A DNA stretch of 64,000 nucleotides from an uncultured Prevotella sp. (GCA_900541335.1 UQJC01000001.1:124001-188000), one strand, 5' to 3'. Counted from the stretch's first letter, positions 34,321 through 43,845 are shown. The notes: a model not told the origin generated them from the letters alone. Translations and numbers: made by a program.

Positions 34321-35094
34321 TTACTCAATGCGAGTGCCACAACCTGCACCCAAGGCATCGGCACGGGTAATGACCACGCGCTTTACCCCCGCTTCGACTG
34401 CTGCAAGGCTGTTTTCGATCTTAGGCAACATGCCTCCCGACACAATGCCTTCGGCCTTGAACTGTTCGAAACTCGAACGGGTGATAAGGGGAATCACACT
34501 TTGCTCATCCGCAGGATTGGACAACACTCCGGCATGTTCAAAGCAATATACCAAAGTGACCTCATAGTATGGTGCCAAAGCTTTGGCTACTTCGCTGGCT
34601 ATCGTATCGGCATTGGTATTGAGCAACTGTCCCTGGCCATCGTGGGTCAACGGAGCCAATACGGGAGTGATTCCAGCTTCGACTAATTGTGCCAGACGTG
34701 CACCGTCTACCCGATCAACATCGCCTACAAAACCGTAGTCTACTCCGTCCTTTAAAGGACGACGATGGGAGCGAATCAAGTCCATATCGGCACCCGTCAG
34801 TCCCAAGGCATGAATGCCAGCTGCCTGCAATTGGGCAACGACATTCTTGTTGACGCTACCTCCATAAACCATCGTGACAACTCGGAGCATATCCGCATCG
34901 GTGACACGACGGCCTTGTACCATGACGGTTTCAATTCCCAAATGAGTAGCCAAGTCTGTTGCACTGCGTCCTCCACCATGCACGAGTACTTTCGGACCAG
35001 GCAAAACAGAAAAATCGCGCAGGAATTGTTCCAACGCGTCGGGCGATTCGACGATCTTACCACCCACTTTCAAGAGTGTCAGCACTTTTTTCAT
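34321..35094 (-). CDS. argB: N-acetylglutamate kinase
   Basis: ArgB phosphorylates N-acetylglutamate, or N-succinyl/acetyl analogues in Bacteroidetes, in arginine synthesis. The 257-aa protein has KVGGKIVE at the N-terminus, VHGGGRSATDLATHLG for the acyl-amino-acid site, and VSGGMLPKIENSLAAVEAGVKRV at the C-terminus. I chose the ATG at 35094. A TATCTTTG -7 element lies only six bases upstream of it. If that element is used, the message would be almost leaderless (see findings). No other arg genes are present in the window. Confidence 0.92.
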   Translation of the reverse strand: MKKVLTLLKVGGKIVESPDALEQFLRDFSVLPGPKVLVHGGGRSATDLATHLGIETVMVQGRRVTDADMLRVVTMVYGGSVNKNVVAQLQAAGIHALGLTGADMDLIRSHRRPLKDGVDYGFVGDVDRVDGARLAQLVEAGITPVLAPLTHDGQGQLLNTNADTIASEVAKALAPYYEVTLVYCFEHAGVLSNPADEQSVIPLITRSSFEQFKAEGIVSGGMLPKIENSLAAVEAGVKRVVITRADALGAGCGTRIE

Positions 35095-35099
35095 AGGGG

Positions 35100-35107
35100 C
35101 AAAGATA
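35100..35107 (-). promoter_or_regulatory. -7 element overlapping the argB start region
   Basis: TATCTTTG followed by C on the minus strand, ending six bases before the argB ATG. No TTTG lies at the expected distance upstream, so it is a partial match. Confidence 0.4.
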
Positions 35108-35201
35108 ATGAAAAGGGAAAGCAACCGTACGAGGGATTGGCTTTTTTCTCCTCAGGAGGAATCTCCCCTGCGGTCTTCTTCCCATTGGGTTTCGGATACG
35201 A

Positions 35202-35245
35202 AAAAGCCACTGGAGGGAAACGGCAAAGCCTTTCTGACCAGTGGC
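35202..35245 (-). terminator. Terminator of the guanylyltransferase gene
   Basis: An 8-bp stem GCCACTGG / CCAGTGGC with a 23-nt loop is followed on the minus strand by T5. It separates this gene from argB. Confidence 0.7.
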
Positions 35246-35271
35246 AAACAATACTATTTAAAAACGGAAGA

Positions 35272-36354
35272 TTATAAATCCATCTGTGCTTCATTAATAA
35301 GGCGGCGAATGTAGTCTACATCCTGATTGGGACAAATCATCAACAAGTCACCTTCTTGAGCGACCAAGAATCCATCCAATCCCGCTACTACAGCCTTCAT
35401 TTGCTTGGGCAAGCGAACCATGCAACGTTGCGTTCCTGAGAAAAGCACCTTGGCTCCTCCACTGACCGCATTTCCATCGGCATCTTGCGACGAAACTGCA
35501 TGCATCTCGGGCCAACAACCTACGTCAGCCCATCCATAATTACACTCTTGCACCACAACGTTTTCACACTGCTCGAGGATAAAGAGATCTAACTGTCGCG
35601 GCACCCTTTCGGTGAAAGTAGAACGTACGTAATCCATCTCGGCTGCAATGGTCAGCATTTGTCTGGCTACCACTTCAGCTGGTTGAGAGGGACGATTGGC
35701 TAGTTGGTCCAAACATTTACCCATCGTTTGGCCCTTCCACATAAAGATACCCGTATTCCAAAGGAACTCGCCGCTCTCAAGAAAGAGGCGGGCATATTCG
35801 ATTTCCGGCTTTTCGGTAAAGGACTGTACCCGATAAAGCTTCTTTCCGCCCACGCCATCGCCCATCTGAATATAACCATAGGCCGTATTAGGCAAAGTCG
35901 GACGCACCCCCATCGCCAAAAAGTCCTCATGCTGATCGACGTAATCCAAACCTTTCAAGACCTGTTCTTCGAACAAGTCTGCATGCTGAATCAACTGATC
36001 GGCTGGAGACACGATCACATTGGCATCGGGATTGACCAAAACGGCATGCCAAGTGGCCCAGATGGAGGCTGGAGCCGTATTGAGTTGAACGGGTTCAGGA
36101 AATATATTTGCTACGGGTAATTCAGGAAGTTGCTCCTGTACCAAGCGAACATACCCTTCATAAGTGGAAACGAAAATATGATCAGCAGGAATAAAACGAA
36201 CAAAACGATCGTAAGTCTGTTGCAACAACGTACGCCCCGTACCAAAGAAGTCGATAAACTGTTTGGGCATCTCCTTCTGACTCGCGGGCCACAATCTGCG
36301 TCCTACGCCACCTGCTAAAATAATGCAGTAATTATTCAGCTGCGGTTTCTTCAT
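35272..36354 (-). CDS. Mannose-1-phosphate guanylyltransferase
   Basis: A 360-aa enzyme making GDP-mannose from GTP and mannose-1-phosphate, a precursor for surface glycans and GDP-fucose. The signature is complete: ILAGGVGRRLWPASQKEMPK with the following QF near residues 12-33. LNTAPASIWATWHA, a VSPADQLI (metal Asp) block and FTEKPEIEYA follow. It lacks the C-terminal isomerase domain of ManC-type bifunctional proteins, so it is monofunctional. A weak -7 match (TATCTTCG, 36451-36458) lies about 100 nt upstream. Confidence 0.93.
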   Translation of the reverse strand: MKKPQLNNYCIILAGGVGRRLWPASQKEMPKQFIDFFGTGRTLLQQTYDRFVRFIPADHIFVSTYEGYVRLVQEQLPELPVANIFPEPVQLNTAPASIWATWHAVLVNPDANVIVSPADQLIQHADLFEEQVLKGLDYVDQHEDFLAMGVRPTLPNTAYGYIQMGDGVGGKKLYRVQSFTEKPEIEYARLFLESGEFLWNTGIFMWKGQTMGKCLDQLANRPSQPAEVVARQMLTIAAEMDYVRSTFTERVPRQLDLFILEQCENVVVQECNYGWADVGCWPEMHAVSSQDADGNAVSGGAKVLFSGTQRCMVRLPKQMKAVVAGLDGFLVAQEGDLLMICPNQDVDYIRRLINEAQMDL

Positions 36355-36734
36355 AGCTTCATGGTTTTAGTTCATTGTTTGAACAAGCCGATTGATTACT
36401 CTCACACAATTTAGAGGGATATAAAAACAACCTAGCCTGATCATGTTCTGCGAAGATAGGAAATAATCCATCGGACTACTCCGCAACCTCGACTAAAAAA
36501 CTCAAAAACTACCACATTCCCCAGTATATCTTCCATTTCGAACAAAGAAATACGCTATAAAGTCAAACGAACGCTCCCGAAAGCAAGGAATCATCCAATG
36601 CATCATCTAACGTAGAAAGGAAATAAACCAGCCTTTAAAATAGCTTACTAAGGTGGTTCCGCGAGGAAAATCCCCCATTTATCTTATTATTTCAATGCAA
36701 TTTCGCTATTAGCTGAAGATTTTTCCATCAAACC
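36355..36734. other. 380-bp AT-rich gap before tRNA-Leu
   Basis: No gene, terminator or repeat seen. It holds the leader of the guanylyltransferase gene (-) and sequence upstream of the tRNA-Leu promoter (+). A short match to the T-box core at about 36650-36664 is treated as chance. Confidence 0.5.
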
Positions 36735-36765
36735 TTTGCAACTTTCAAAAAAAGCACTACTTTTG
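36735..36765 (+). promoter_or_regulatory. Promoter of tRNA-Leu
   Basis: TTTG at 36735-36738, 19-nt spacer, TACTTTTG at 36758-36765. The tRNA starts 31 nt after the -7 box. Confidence 0.8.
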
Positions 36766-36795
36766 CATCGCTTTAAGCCTCAAAGCTAAGAAGCA

Positions 36796-36880
36796 GCCCA
36801 GATGGCGGAATCGGTAGACGCGCTGGTCTCAAACACCAGTGGGGAAACCCGTGCCGGTTCGACCCCGGCTCTGGGTACCA
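36796..36880 (+). tRNA. tRNA-Leu (CAA)
   Basis: The acceptor arms GCCCAGA / TCTGGGT pair with one terminal G-U. The anticodon arm is CTGGT-CTCAAAC-ACCAG with CAA. A long variable arm, typical of leucine, and T loop TTCGACC follow. The 3' CCA is encoded. Confidence 0.95.
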
Positions 36881-36883
36881 TCC

Positions 36884-36922
36884 AACGCTTGACAATCACA
36901 AGATTGCCAAGCGTTTTTTTGT
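36884..36922 (+). terminator. Terminator of tRNA-Leu
   Basis: A 13-bp stem ACGCTTGACAATC / GATTGCCAAGCGT with one mismatch and an ACAA loop is followed by seven T. Confidence 0.9.
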
Positions 36923-37012
36923 ATGCATACTTGCGACGAACACGAGCAACCCTACAGATTTGTGTGAATGCCCTTCCTCTTGCATGCTTCAGCATCCAAT
37001 CCACATATCAAT

Positions 37013-37061
37013 AAAACAAAGTCGGCAAGCTATCCCTTTCAGAAAGAGAAAGCTTGCCGAC
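37013..37061 (-). terminator. Terminator of the outer-membrane barrel gene
   Basis: Stem GTCGGCAAGCT (37021-37031) / AGCTTGCCGAC (37051-37061), followed by TTTGTTTT on the minus strand. Confidence 0.8.
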
Positions 37062-37110
37062 TGGCGTTTAACCTCACAAAGGACGGCCTAAACCTAGACC
37101 ATATAATAAG

Positions 37111-37728
37111 TTAGAACATATAACTCAATCCAATGGTAAAGTTAGAGTTGTGGCTAGATGATTCATCCCAAACCTTAGAGAAACCATACTCATAGCCCAA
37201 ACCAATTTGGAACTTAGAAACTTCCACACCAAGGCGAAGGCCCCAACCACCATCGAATACGTTAGCACCATCATCACCGAAGAAGTCCGTCTTCATATCA
37301 CCACCGCCAATGGGTGAATCGACATCAACCTTATGTTTACCACAAACACCAAAAGCAAAGTAAGGACCCGTCTCACCAAAGATGGAAACATTGTCACCTA
37401 CATGGAAACGGTAACCAATCTGCAAGGGCAGTTCCAAGTAACCCGGGTTCATCTTGTACTTAGCAGATACACCCTTATACTCAGCATCGTACTCAGCACC
37501 CTTCTGCGTGAACAACAATCCCAAGTTACCATACAGGTTGTCTGTAAAGTTGTATTCAGCACGTACACCCGCATGGAAACCAATGCGACAATCTGCATTG
37601 ATATCTGTGATCTTGGGTACATTCATACCAGCAGTAACACCAAAGCGGAACTCACCTGCTTTCTGAGCAGAAGCTGTCATTGCTCCTAAGCTAAGGAGGG
37701 CAGCCATACAAGCTATTTTCGTCTTCAT
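37111..37728 (-). CDS. Outer-membrane beta-barrel (porin family) protein
   Basis: A 205-aa exported protein with a signal peptide (residues 1-22, ASAQ) and alternating strands, such as FGVTAGMNVPKITD, IGFHAGVRAEYNF and LGLLFTQKGAEYD. It ends in an aromatic residue (SYMF), as expected of an outer-membrane barrel of the PorT/OmpX-like eight-stranded type. Function unknown. The ATG at 37728 was preferred to the one three codons upstream because the signal peptide begins there. Promoter and terminator are both clear, so it is a single-gene unit. Confidence 0.85.
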   Translation of the reverse strand: MKTKIACMAALLSLGAMTASAQKAGEFRFGVTAGMNVPKITDINADCRIGFHAGVRAEYNFTDNLYGNLGLLFTQKGAEYDAEYKGVSAKYKMNPGYLELPLQIGYRFHVGDNVSIFGETGPYFAFGVCGKHKVDVDSPIGGGDMKTDFFGDDGANVFDGGWGLRLGVEVSKFQIGLGYEYGFSKVWDESSSHNSNFTIGLSYMF

Positions 37729-37782
37729 ATGAATCATTGTTTTAAGAATTCTCCATCAAGAGAAATTCGGTTTAACTGGGAG

Positions 37783-37814
37783 CGAAAGTACAGGTAGGAA
37801 ATGAAGCGAACAAA
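37783..37814 (-). promoter_or_regulatory. Promoter of the outer-membrane barrel gene
   Basis: On the minus strand, TTTG (37814-37811), 20-nt spacer, TACTTTCG (37790-37783), one base off the consensus. Confidence 0.7.
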
Positions 37815-37900
37815 TTCTTTTCGCGAATCTCAAAGAAAAGGCGAAGTTTAGAACACATATTTCGCCCTTCAGTTAACATCAATCCTTTTTTGGTAACATA

Positions 37901-37964
37901 AAAGGCCATGCCCCGTTAGGTTTAATACGCTCGAACGGGAACGTCTAAAACCTAACGGGGCATG
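37901..37964 (-). terminator. Terminator of gyrB
   Basis: A 17-bp perfect stem CATGCCCCGTTAGGTTT (37907-37923) and its complement (37948-37964) with a 24-nt loop, then CCTTTTAT on the minus strand. Confidence 0.8.
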
Positions 37965-37992
37965 TCGTATTTAAACAAGCCGTTAACGGGCT

Positions 37993-39951
37993 TTATGCAT
38001 CGATATTAGCGTGCAAAGCATTCTTCTCGATAAACTCACGGCGCGGACCGACATCGTCGCCCATAAGCATCGAAAATACATAATCTGCATCGGCAGCATT
38101 CTCAAGCGACACCTGCTTCAGGAGACGAGTCTCAGGACACATGGTAGTTTCCCACAACTGATCCGGATTCATTTCACCCAAACCTTTATAGCGTTGCGTC
38201 TTGATGCTACCTTCCGAACCGTCGCCATATTTGTCCATAAAAATCTGACGATCGCGATCCGTATAGCAATACTCCTGTACCTTACCCTTTGTGCAACGAT
38301 ACAGAGGAGGCATCGCAATGTAGAGATAACCATCCTGGATGATTTGAGGCATGTAGCGATAGAAGAGGGTCATAATCAACGTAGCAATGTGCTGACCGTC
38401 CACATCGGCATCCGCCATGATAATCACCTTGTGGTAGCGAAGTTTGTCCAGGTTAGCTTCCTTCGAATCTTCACCCAAGCCAAAACGAATACCCAAAGCC
38501 TGAATGATGTTGTTTACTTCATCACTTTCAAATGCCTTGTGCCACATCGCTTTCTCGACATTCAGGATTTTACCGCGTAAAGGCAAAATGGCCTGTGTCG
38601 CACGGCTTCGACCTTGCTTGGCAGAACCACCTGCCGAGTCACCCTCGACAAGAAACAATTCACAAACAGCAGGATCCTTCGAAGAGCAGTCGGCCAACTT
38701 GCCCGGCAGGCCACCACCTGAAAGCGGACTCTTACGCTGCACACTTTCACGCGCCTTACGAGCAGCCACACGCGCCGTAGCAGCCAAGATTACCTTGTCA
38801 ACAATCAACTTAGCTTCCTTGGGATGCTCCTCCAAGTAATAAGTCAAAGCTTCACCTACGGCCTGGTTCACCGCACCAGCTACTTCGCTATTACCCAGCT
38901 TCGTTTTGGTCTGACCTTCAAACTGCGGTTCAGCCACCTTCACTGAAATCACAGCCGTCAAGCCTTCACGGAAGTCTTCACCCGTGATTTCCACTTTGGC
39001 CTTCTCCAGTTGTTTGGCTGCCGTCTCCTCCGCATACTTTTTCAAGACACGGGTGACAGCCGAACGGAAGCCTACCAAGTGGGTACCACCTTCAATCGTA
39101 TTGATGTTGTTGACATAAGAATGGAGGTTTTCGCTATACGAAGTGTTGTACATGATTGCCACCTCAATAGGGATGTTATTCTTTTCCGTTTGGATATAGA
39201 TTACATCGTTAAAGAGATGCGTACGCGAAGAGTCGATGTACTTCACAAATTCACGAAGTCCGAAATCCGAATGAAACACATCCTCGCGCGTATTGCCTTC
39301 GTCATCGGGACGCAAGTCACGCAACGTAATGGTGATACCAGCATTCAAGTATGCCAATTCGCGCATGCGATTGGCCAATATATCATACTTGTAAGTTGTC
39401 GTCGTAAAGATGGTCGCATCGGGCCAGAACTGCTGACGCGTACCGCGAATGGTCGTTTCACCGACCACTTCCACGGGAGCTAAAGGATGCCCCTTTGCAT
39501 ATTCCTGTCGGTAAATTTTACCATCGCGGAACACCTGAGACACCATCTTGGAGGAAAGTGCATTCACACAGCTCACACCCACACCGTGCAAACCGCCCGA
39601 TACCTTGTATGAACCTTTATCAAACTTACCGCCCGCATGGAGCACAGTCATCACCACCTCCAAAGCCGAACGGTGTTCCTTCGGGTGCATATCGACAGGA
39701 ATACCACGACCATTGTCTTGCACAACAATGGAGTTGTCTTCGCAGATTGTGACTTCGATTTGGGTACAATAACCAGCGAGAGCCTCGTCAATGGAGTTGT
39801 CTACCGTCTCGTACACCAAGTGGTGGAGACCTTTCTCACTGATGTCACCAATATACATTGCGGGGCGCTTACGTACAGCTTCGAGGCCTTCCAGCACCTG
39901 GATATTACTGGCACTGTATTCGGCTGCGCCTTGCTTCTCTAAATCTTCCAT
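37993..39951 (-). CDS. gyrB: DNA gyrase subunit B
   Basis: GyrB is the ATPase half of gyrase, which introduces negative supercoils. The 652-aa protein has the GHKL ATPase motifs (ETVDNSIDEALAG, DNGRGIPVD, GGLHGVGVSCVNAL). The TOPRIM domain has VEGDSAGGSAKQGR and IIMADADVDGQH (Gln where most GyrB have Ser). The C-terminal QRYKGLGEMNPDQLWETTM is gyrase/topo IV B-type. The 652-aa length without the proteobacterial insert fits Bacteroidetes GyrB rather than ParE, and the tail RREFIEKNALHANIDA supports this. It has its own terminator. Confidence 0.95.
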   Translation of the reverse strand: MEDLEKQGAAEYSASNIQVLEGLEAVRKRPAMYIGDISEKGLHHLVYETVDNSIDEALAGYCTQIEVTICEDNSIVVQDNGRGIPVDMHPKEHRSALEVVMTVLHAGGKFDKGSYKVSGGLHGVGVSCVNALSSKMVSQVFRDGKIYRQEYAKGHPLAPVEVVGETTIRGTRQQFWPDATIFTTTTYKYDILANRMRELAYLNAGITITLRDLRPDDEGNTREDVFHSDFGLREFVKYIDSSRTHLFNDVIYIQTEKNNIPIEVAIMYNTSYSENLHSYVNNINTIEGGTHLVGFRSAVTRVLKKYAEETAAKQLEKAKVEITGEDFREGLTAVISVKVAEPQFEGQTKTKLGNSEVAGAVNQAVGEALTYYLEEHPKEAKLIVDKVILAATARVAARKARESVQRKSPLSGGGLPGKLADCSSKDPAVCELFLVEGDSAGGSAKQGRSRATQAILPLRGKILNVEKAMWHKAFESDEVNNIIQALGIRFGLGEDSKEANLDKLRYHKVIIMADADVDGQHIATLIMTLFYRYMPQIIQDGYLYIAMPPLYRCTKGKVQEYCYTDRDRQIFMDKYGDGSEGSIKTQRYKGLGEMNPDQLWETTMCPETRLLKQVSLENAADADYVFSMLMGDDVGPRREFIEKNALHANIDA

Positions 39952-40018
39952 GTAAACGTGTCTATTTGTGTAGAGGCGGGCATTTTTGGCGGGGTTCCCC
40001 GCTTGCCCAAAATGTACG

Positions 40019-40026
40019 CAAAGATA
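40019..40026 (-). promoter_or_regulatory. -7 element of gyrB
   Basis: TATCTTTG followed by C on the minus strand, 68 nt before the gyrB ATG. No good TTTG at -33. Confidence 0.5.
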
Positions 40027-40061
40027 CTCATTATTTGGCGATTAAAGGCACGTATGGAAAC

Positions 40062-40095
40062 GAAAAAGGGTCGCTCCCGTTGAGGAGCGACCCTT
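40062..40095 (-). terminator. Terminator of the 1205-aa gene
   Basis: Stem AAGGGTCGCTCC / GGAGCGACCCTT, followed by T run on the minus strand. It lies just past the stop codon and upstream of the gyrB promoter. Confidence 0.85.
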
Positions 40096-40114
40096 GATTA
40101 TATGGAAGAATGAA

Positions 40115-43100
40115 TTACTTCACGAGTACTTTCACCTTACCTACTACATAAACGCCAGCGGGGAGACCCTTCGTAGCGTTAGCAGCCTTCACGTTCTTGC
40201 GAACCAATACACCGTCTACAGAGTAAACGTCAACTACAGAAGGAAGAACAACAACGTCAGCATTCGTGATGTTGTCTACTACAACCTTACCAAGTTCGAG
40301 GTTTACATCACCTGCAGCAACACCCTTCTCGTGCTTAGCGTTGAAGTAACCGCTATTCACACCGATAACAGTGTTCTTGGTTGCAACAACCTTGCTACCA
40401 CGGAGGTAAGCGTAACCAGCAGCAACCGTATCTACTTCGCAAAGCGTACCCTGGATACCGTTAGCATCGAGTGCCTTCGTAGAATATTGAAGCTCAGATA
40501 CATTGGTAATAGCATCCATGCCATAGTCGAACAATGCAGCACCATTCTCAAGAGCTTGTTCTGCATTTTCTACATCACGACCCAAGATAAAGGGAGTACC
40601 AGCAGGAATCGGCTCAGTAATTTCAGCCAAAGCAAACTTCTTGTCATCAGTCTCACCTACGAGTGAGTAGGCAGTACCTTGCACGCAGTAAGCATCAACC
40701 GTTACAGGAAGCGTTACAATCTGGTATGCTTCGTTAGCAACAGGCATTGCGAGCTGAGCATAGTCAATCTGAGGAACAGCTTCGAAAGTAAACTGAGCAT
40801 TCCAGTCATTAGGATCAGCCCAAGTTACCATCTGACCATTTGAGTTCACGTTAAGCTGCTTATCCTTACCTGCATCGAATACGAACATAAGAGGCTTTGA
40901 CAGGATTACGGGGATTTCAACCGGCGTTACGCTCTGGCCTACTTCACCATTCTGAGCAGAAAGATACATACCCGTACCTACATTGCGGAGAACAATCTTA
41001 CCCTTTTCAGCCTTCTCAACATACCAATAATAGTTAGTCAAAGCTGAATTCAACGTATCAGTAAGTGCAGAAGTAACTGTTTCCCAAACTTCGTTGTCAG
41101 CAATCACACCATTATCATTGGTTACAATTGCCTCGTTGGTAGCACCTTCAGGATAAGTAAAGTAAATCGTATTTGCATTGCCGTTATTCTTAGCATAGCA
41201 CTGAGCTTTGTAAGAAATCAGCTTCTTATTCCAAGCCTTGCGAGAAGCACCGCGGAGACGGTAAATCTTATCAGCTTCGGGGAGGTTGATACCTTCCTTG
41301 AAGGTTGCCACTGCAGTGTTGAGTTTCTCAACTTCTGCAAGGATTTCCTTGGCAGACTTGCCATTCGCATCGTATTCGTTAGCAGCCTTAACAGCAGCCT
41401 TGAGTGCTTCGAGACCTGCAGGAGCATACTGAGCGAGTTCTTCGCCTACGAAGCCCTGACTTTCTACATTGTTAGCAAATGTCTTAGCTTCCTTCGCAGC
41501 ATCGAGAAGAGCCTGAGGATTGGGGAGTTCCTTCATGAAAGCATCGTATGCCTTCTGGAGGCGATCAATCGTAGGTTGCGTAGCCTTACCAGCAGCAACT
41601 TCCTTCTTTGCAGCTTCCAAAGCAGTAGCCATTTCTTCGCGAACTGCCTGAGATACCTGCTGAATCAAACCACCATTGGGATCAATCGTAGCGGGGCTGT
41701 ACACCGTCATTTCGCTCAAGCAGAAGTAACCACGGTTACCTCTCGGATCGTTGATGTTATACTGCGTAGCGATAGCAGCACACTTGATGTAACGGTAGCT
41801 ACCTTCGAAAGTAGTACCTGCAACACCAATCGCATTGGGGATAACCGTATCCTTTTCGCAATCGGGATCAACACCAGCCTTCAGCGGCATACCGATGCTC
41901 CAGTCTACCTTACCACAACCGAGGAGCGTCCATTCTGCAGAGTCAACTACAGCCTTAGGATCGTTAGAACCGAAGAATGCAAATTCCATAGGATAGTCGT
42001 TATACGTACGACGCTTTGCAATCTTCACCATGATACCACCAGAGATTTCCTTCTTGAGGTCAACACCTACATAGTGATATCTGTCGAGAGAAGGTGTGAA
42101 CGAACCACCAGACCATGAAGTATGGAAGTAAGAGTTCACATCATTGTTTTTACCGAATTTACCATCAGCCAAAGCAGCAATCTTACCTTCATTGCTCTGC
42201 AATACGGTGCAGAAGAAGTTCGTAGAGTCCTTCGTCAAGCCGTTGCTGAAGTCAGCATCCTTCGTACCACCGCTGATAGCCAAAGAACCTGAGTAGTCAA
42301 CCAAAGCCTTACCGTAGATTGTGTTCAGCTTTTCATTCAACTTGGCTTGTTCAACTTCAGCAGCGATGCGATCGATGTCAGCCTTCGCTACGTCATTGAA
42401 GAGGTAGATGTTGTTGGGGTTAGCAATGTCGTTCCATTCAAATACACCGCTGTTAGCGAACTTAGAGTGGAACTGACGACCCTTTGTAGAGTCAGCCTTC
42501 ATCTGATAGAAGACAAAGCCCAGCTTCTTGCTATTTGCTTCCTTTGATTCTGCACCATCGAAAGCAACAAACAACGGAGTCTTTTCTTCCGTCAAGATGT
42601 AGCAATCTTTGTCAACCTTGAAGGCTGCATTGGTCTCGGCACTCATGTAAGTACCCGTGTAGAGGTTCTGTACATAGTAGAGATCCTTCTTACCTGCAGA
42701 AGTCAACTTCCAGATATACTTAGCGTCAGCAACCTGTACCTCACCAGCAGCGGGAGCCTTATCGCCTTCATAGACACCGCCAGCACCCCAGAGGAAGTCA
42801 AGACCAGACTTCTTTTCGCTGGTCATCCAGTGGTTGGTCGTAGTGCGAATAAAGTAGTAACCACCGTCAACCAAAGCGTTGAAGCCCTTGTCCATCAAGT
42901 CATTGTAAGCCTTCTTCAAGTCAGCGCAAAGCTTGTCAGCCTGCTCATCGGTAACCTCACCACTTTCCAAAGCTTGATTAGCTGCATTGTACGCTTTTTC
43001 AGCAGCATCTACGAGTTCCTTCTTATACGTACCAGGGGTTGTACCTGTGGTATAATTGTTCGGATCCACTACGAAAGCCTCAACATAAGACATCAACTTT

Positions 43101-43732
43101 TCTTGACCCTTCAATACAACGAACTCATAAATTCGGAATACGTTCGTATCCGTATACGGGAAGTAGCTGGGTTCCCACTGACCTGCGATGTAAACCGGAG
43201 ATTGCTCACCCGTTTCTTCGTCGATATCAAATTCGTTGCGGCACAATACAAAACCTGTTACAGAAAGATCCTGCTTGTTTGAGTTTGCAGCCGTACGAGG
43301 ATTAGATTCTGCACCATCAACGATTTCTTCAAAATTTAAAACCGTCATTTCGAAGGCATCTTCCTTCTTGTCGGTATACTCAACATAAGACTCACCTTCT
43401 GAGCCTTCGATTTTAGCGGGATCCTTCACATACTTTTTCGTAGACTTCTGCTGAAGCAAGTAGAGAGGATGGCCATCTTCGCTCTGCTTTTCGAGCTGGA
43501 TGAAGTTGTAGATACAAGCATCGGAAATGGTATTTGTCCATTTTGCCGAGCCATTCAGATAACCAGCGGGGTGGTCGCTTGAGGTACCCGGTTCATAGAG
43601 CAAGACGTCTTTGCCGACAATCTGCTCGGGTGTCTCAAGGAGCTTACCCTGACCGTAATCCTGAGCCACCGCATTGGTGATTCCCACTAATGAAAGCAGG
43701 AAAAATGAAAGGAGATTGTAAAACCTTTTCAT
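40115..43732 (-). CDS. Large multidomain secreted protein, function unknown
   Basis: A 1205-aa exported protein (signal peptide to about residue 23, AVAQ). It contains two helical FIVAR-like segments (about 237-281 and 697-815, rich in Ala, Lys and Glu). Between them lies a discoidin-like region (about 520-680) with GSYRYIKCAAIATQYN and CLSEMTVYSP, and further beta modules resembling ricin-type or Ig folds follow. The tail VDVYSVDGVLVRKNVKA...VKVLVK resembles type IX secretion-like C-termini. No catalytic motif was found. It may be a surface carbohydrate-binding or adhesin protein. The gene is monocistronic with its own promoter and terminator. Confidence 0.75.
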   Translation of the reverse strand: MKRFYNLLSFFLLSLVGITNAVAQDYGQGKLLETPEQIVGKDVLLYEPGTSSDHPAGYLNGSAKWTNTISDACIYNFIQLEKQSEDGHPLYLLQQKSTKKYVKDPAKIEGSEGESYVEYTDKKEDAFEMTVLNFEEIVDGAESNPRTAANSNKQDLSVTGFVLCRNEFDIDEETGEQSPVYIAGQWEPSYFPYTDTNVFRIYEFVVLKGQEKLMSYVEAFVVDPNNYTTGTTPGTYKKELVDAAEKAYNAANQALESGEVTDEQADKLCADLKKAYNDLMDKGFNALVDGGYYFIRTTTNHWMTSEKKSGLDFLWGAGGVYEGDKAPAAGEVQVADAKYIWKLTSAGKKDLYYVQNLYTGTYMSAETNAAFKVDKDCYILTEEKTPLFVAFDGAESKEANSKKLGFVFYQMKADSTKGRQFHSKFANSGVFEWNDIANPNNIYLFNDVAKADIDRIAAEVEQAKLNEKLNTIYGKALVDYSGSLAISGGTKDADFSNGLTKDSTNFFCTVLQSNEGKIAALADGKFGKNNDVNSYFHTSWSGGSFTPSLDRYHYVGVDLKKEISGGIMVKIAKRRTYNDYPMEFAFFGSNDPKAVVDSAEWTLLGCGKVDWSIGMPLKAGVDPDCEKDTVIPNAIGVAGTTFEGSYRYIKCAAIATQYNINDPRGNRGYFCLSEMTVYSPATIDPNGGLIQQVSQAVREEMATALEAAKKEVAAGKATQPTIDRLQKAYDAFMKELPNPQALLDAAKEAKTFANNVESQGFVGEELAQYAPAGLEALKAAVKAANEYDANGKSAKEILAEVEKLNTAVATFKEGINLPEADKIYRLRGASRKAWNKKLISYKAQCYAKNNGNANTIYFTYPEGATNEAIVTNDNGVIADNEVWETVTSALTDTLNSALTNYYWYVEKAEKGKIVLRNVGTGMYLSAQNGEVGQSVTPVEIPVILSKPLMFVFDAGKDKQLNVNSNGQMVTWADPNDWNAQFTFEAVPQIDYAQLAMPVANEAYQIVTLPVTVDAYCVQGTAYSLVGETDDKKFALAEITEPIPAGTPFILGRDVENAEQALENGAALFDYGMDAITNVSELQYSTKALDANGIQGTLCEVDTVAAGYAYLRGSKVVATKNTVIGVNSGYFNAKHEKGVAAGDVNLELGKVVVDNITNADVVVLPSVVDVYSVDGVLVRKNVKAANATKGLPAGVYVVGKVKVLVK

Positions 43733-43837
43733 TGCGTTAGATAAATATTAAGTGAAACATTAGAAAGATTGATTTTCAGTGCAAATGATTTAAGCAAAAG
43801 AACAAAAATGGGCGAAACACCCACTTCTAGTTCGGGG

Positions 43838-43845
43838 CAAAGATA
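43838..43845 (-). promoter_or_regulatory. -7 element of the 1205-aa gene
   Basis: TATCTTTG followed by C on the minus strand, about 105 nt before the ATG. The -33 element is weak. The remainder of 43733-44075 holds only one hairpin at 43910-43944. Confidence 0.5.

Noticed and set aside
36650..36664. AAGGTGGTTCCGCG-like match to the T-box antiterminator core
   Set aside because: One base differs, no specifier stem or terminator surrounds it, and it lies upstream of a tRNA gene rather than a synthetase gene in a phylum where T-boxes are not expected.
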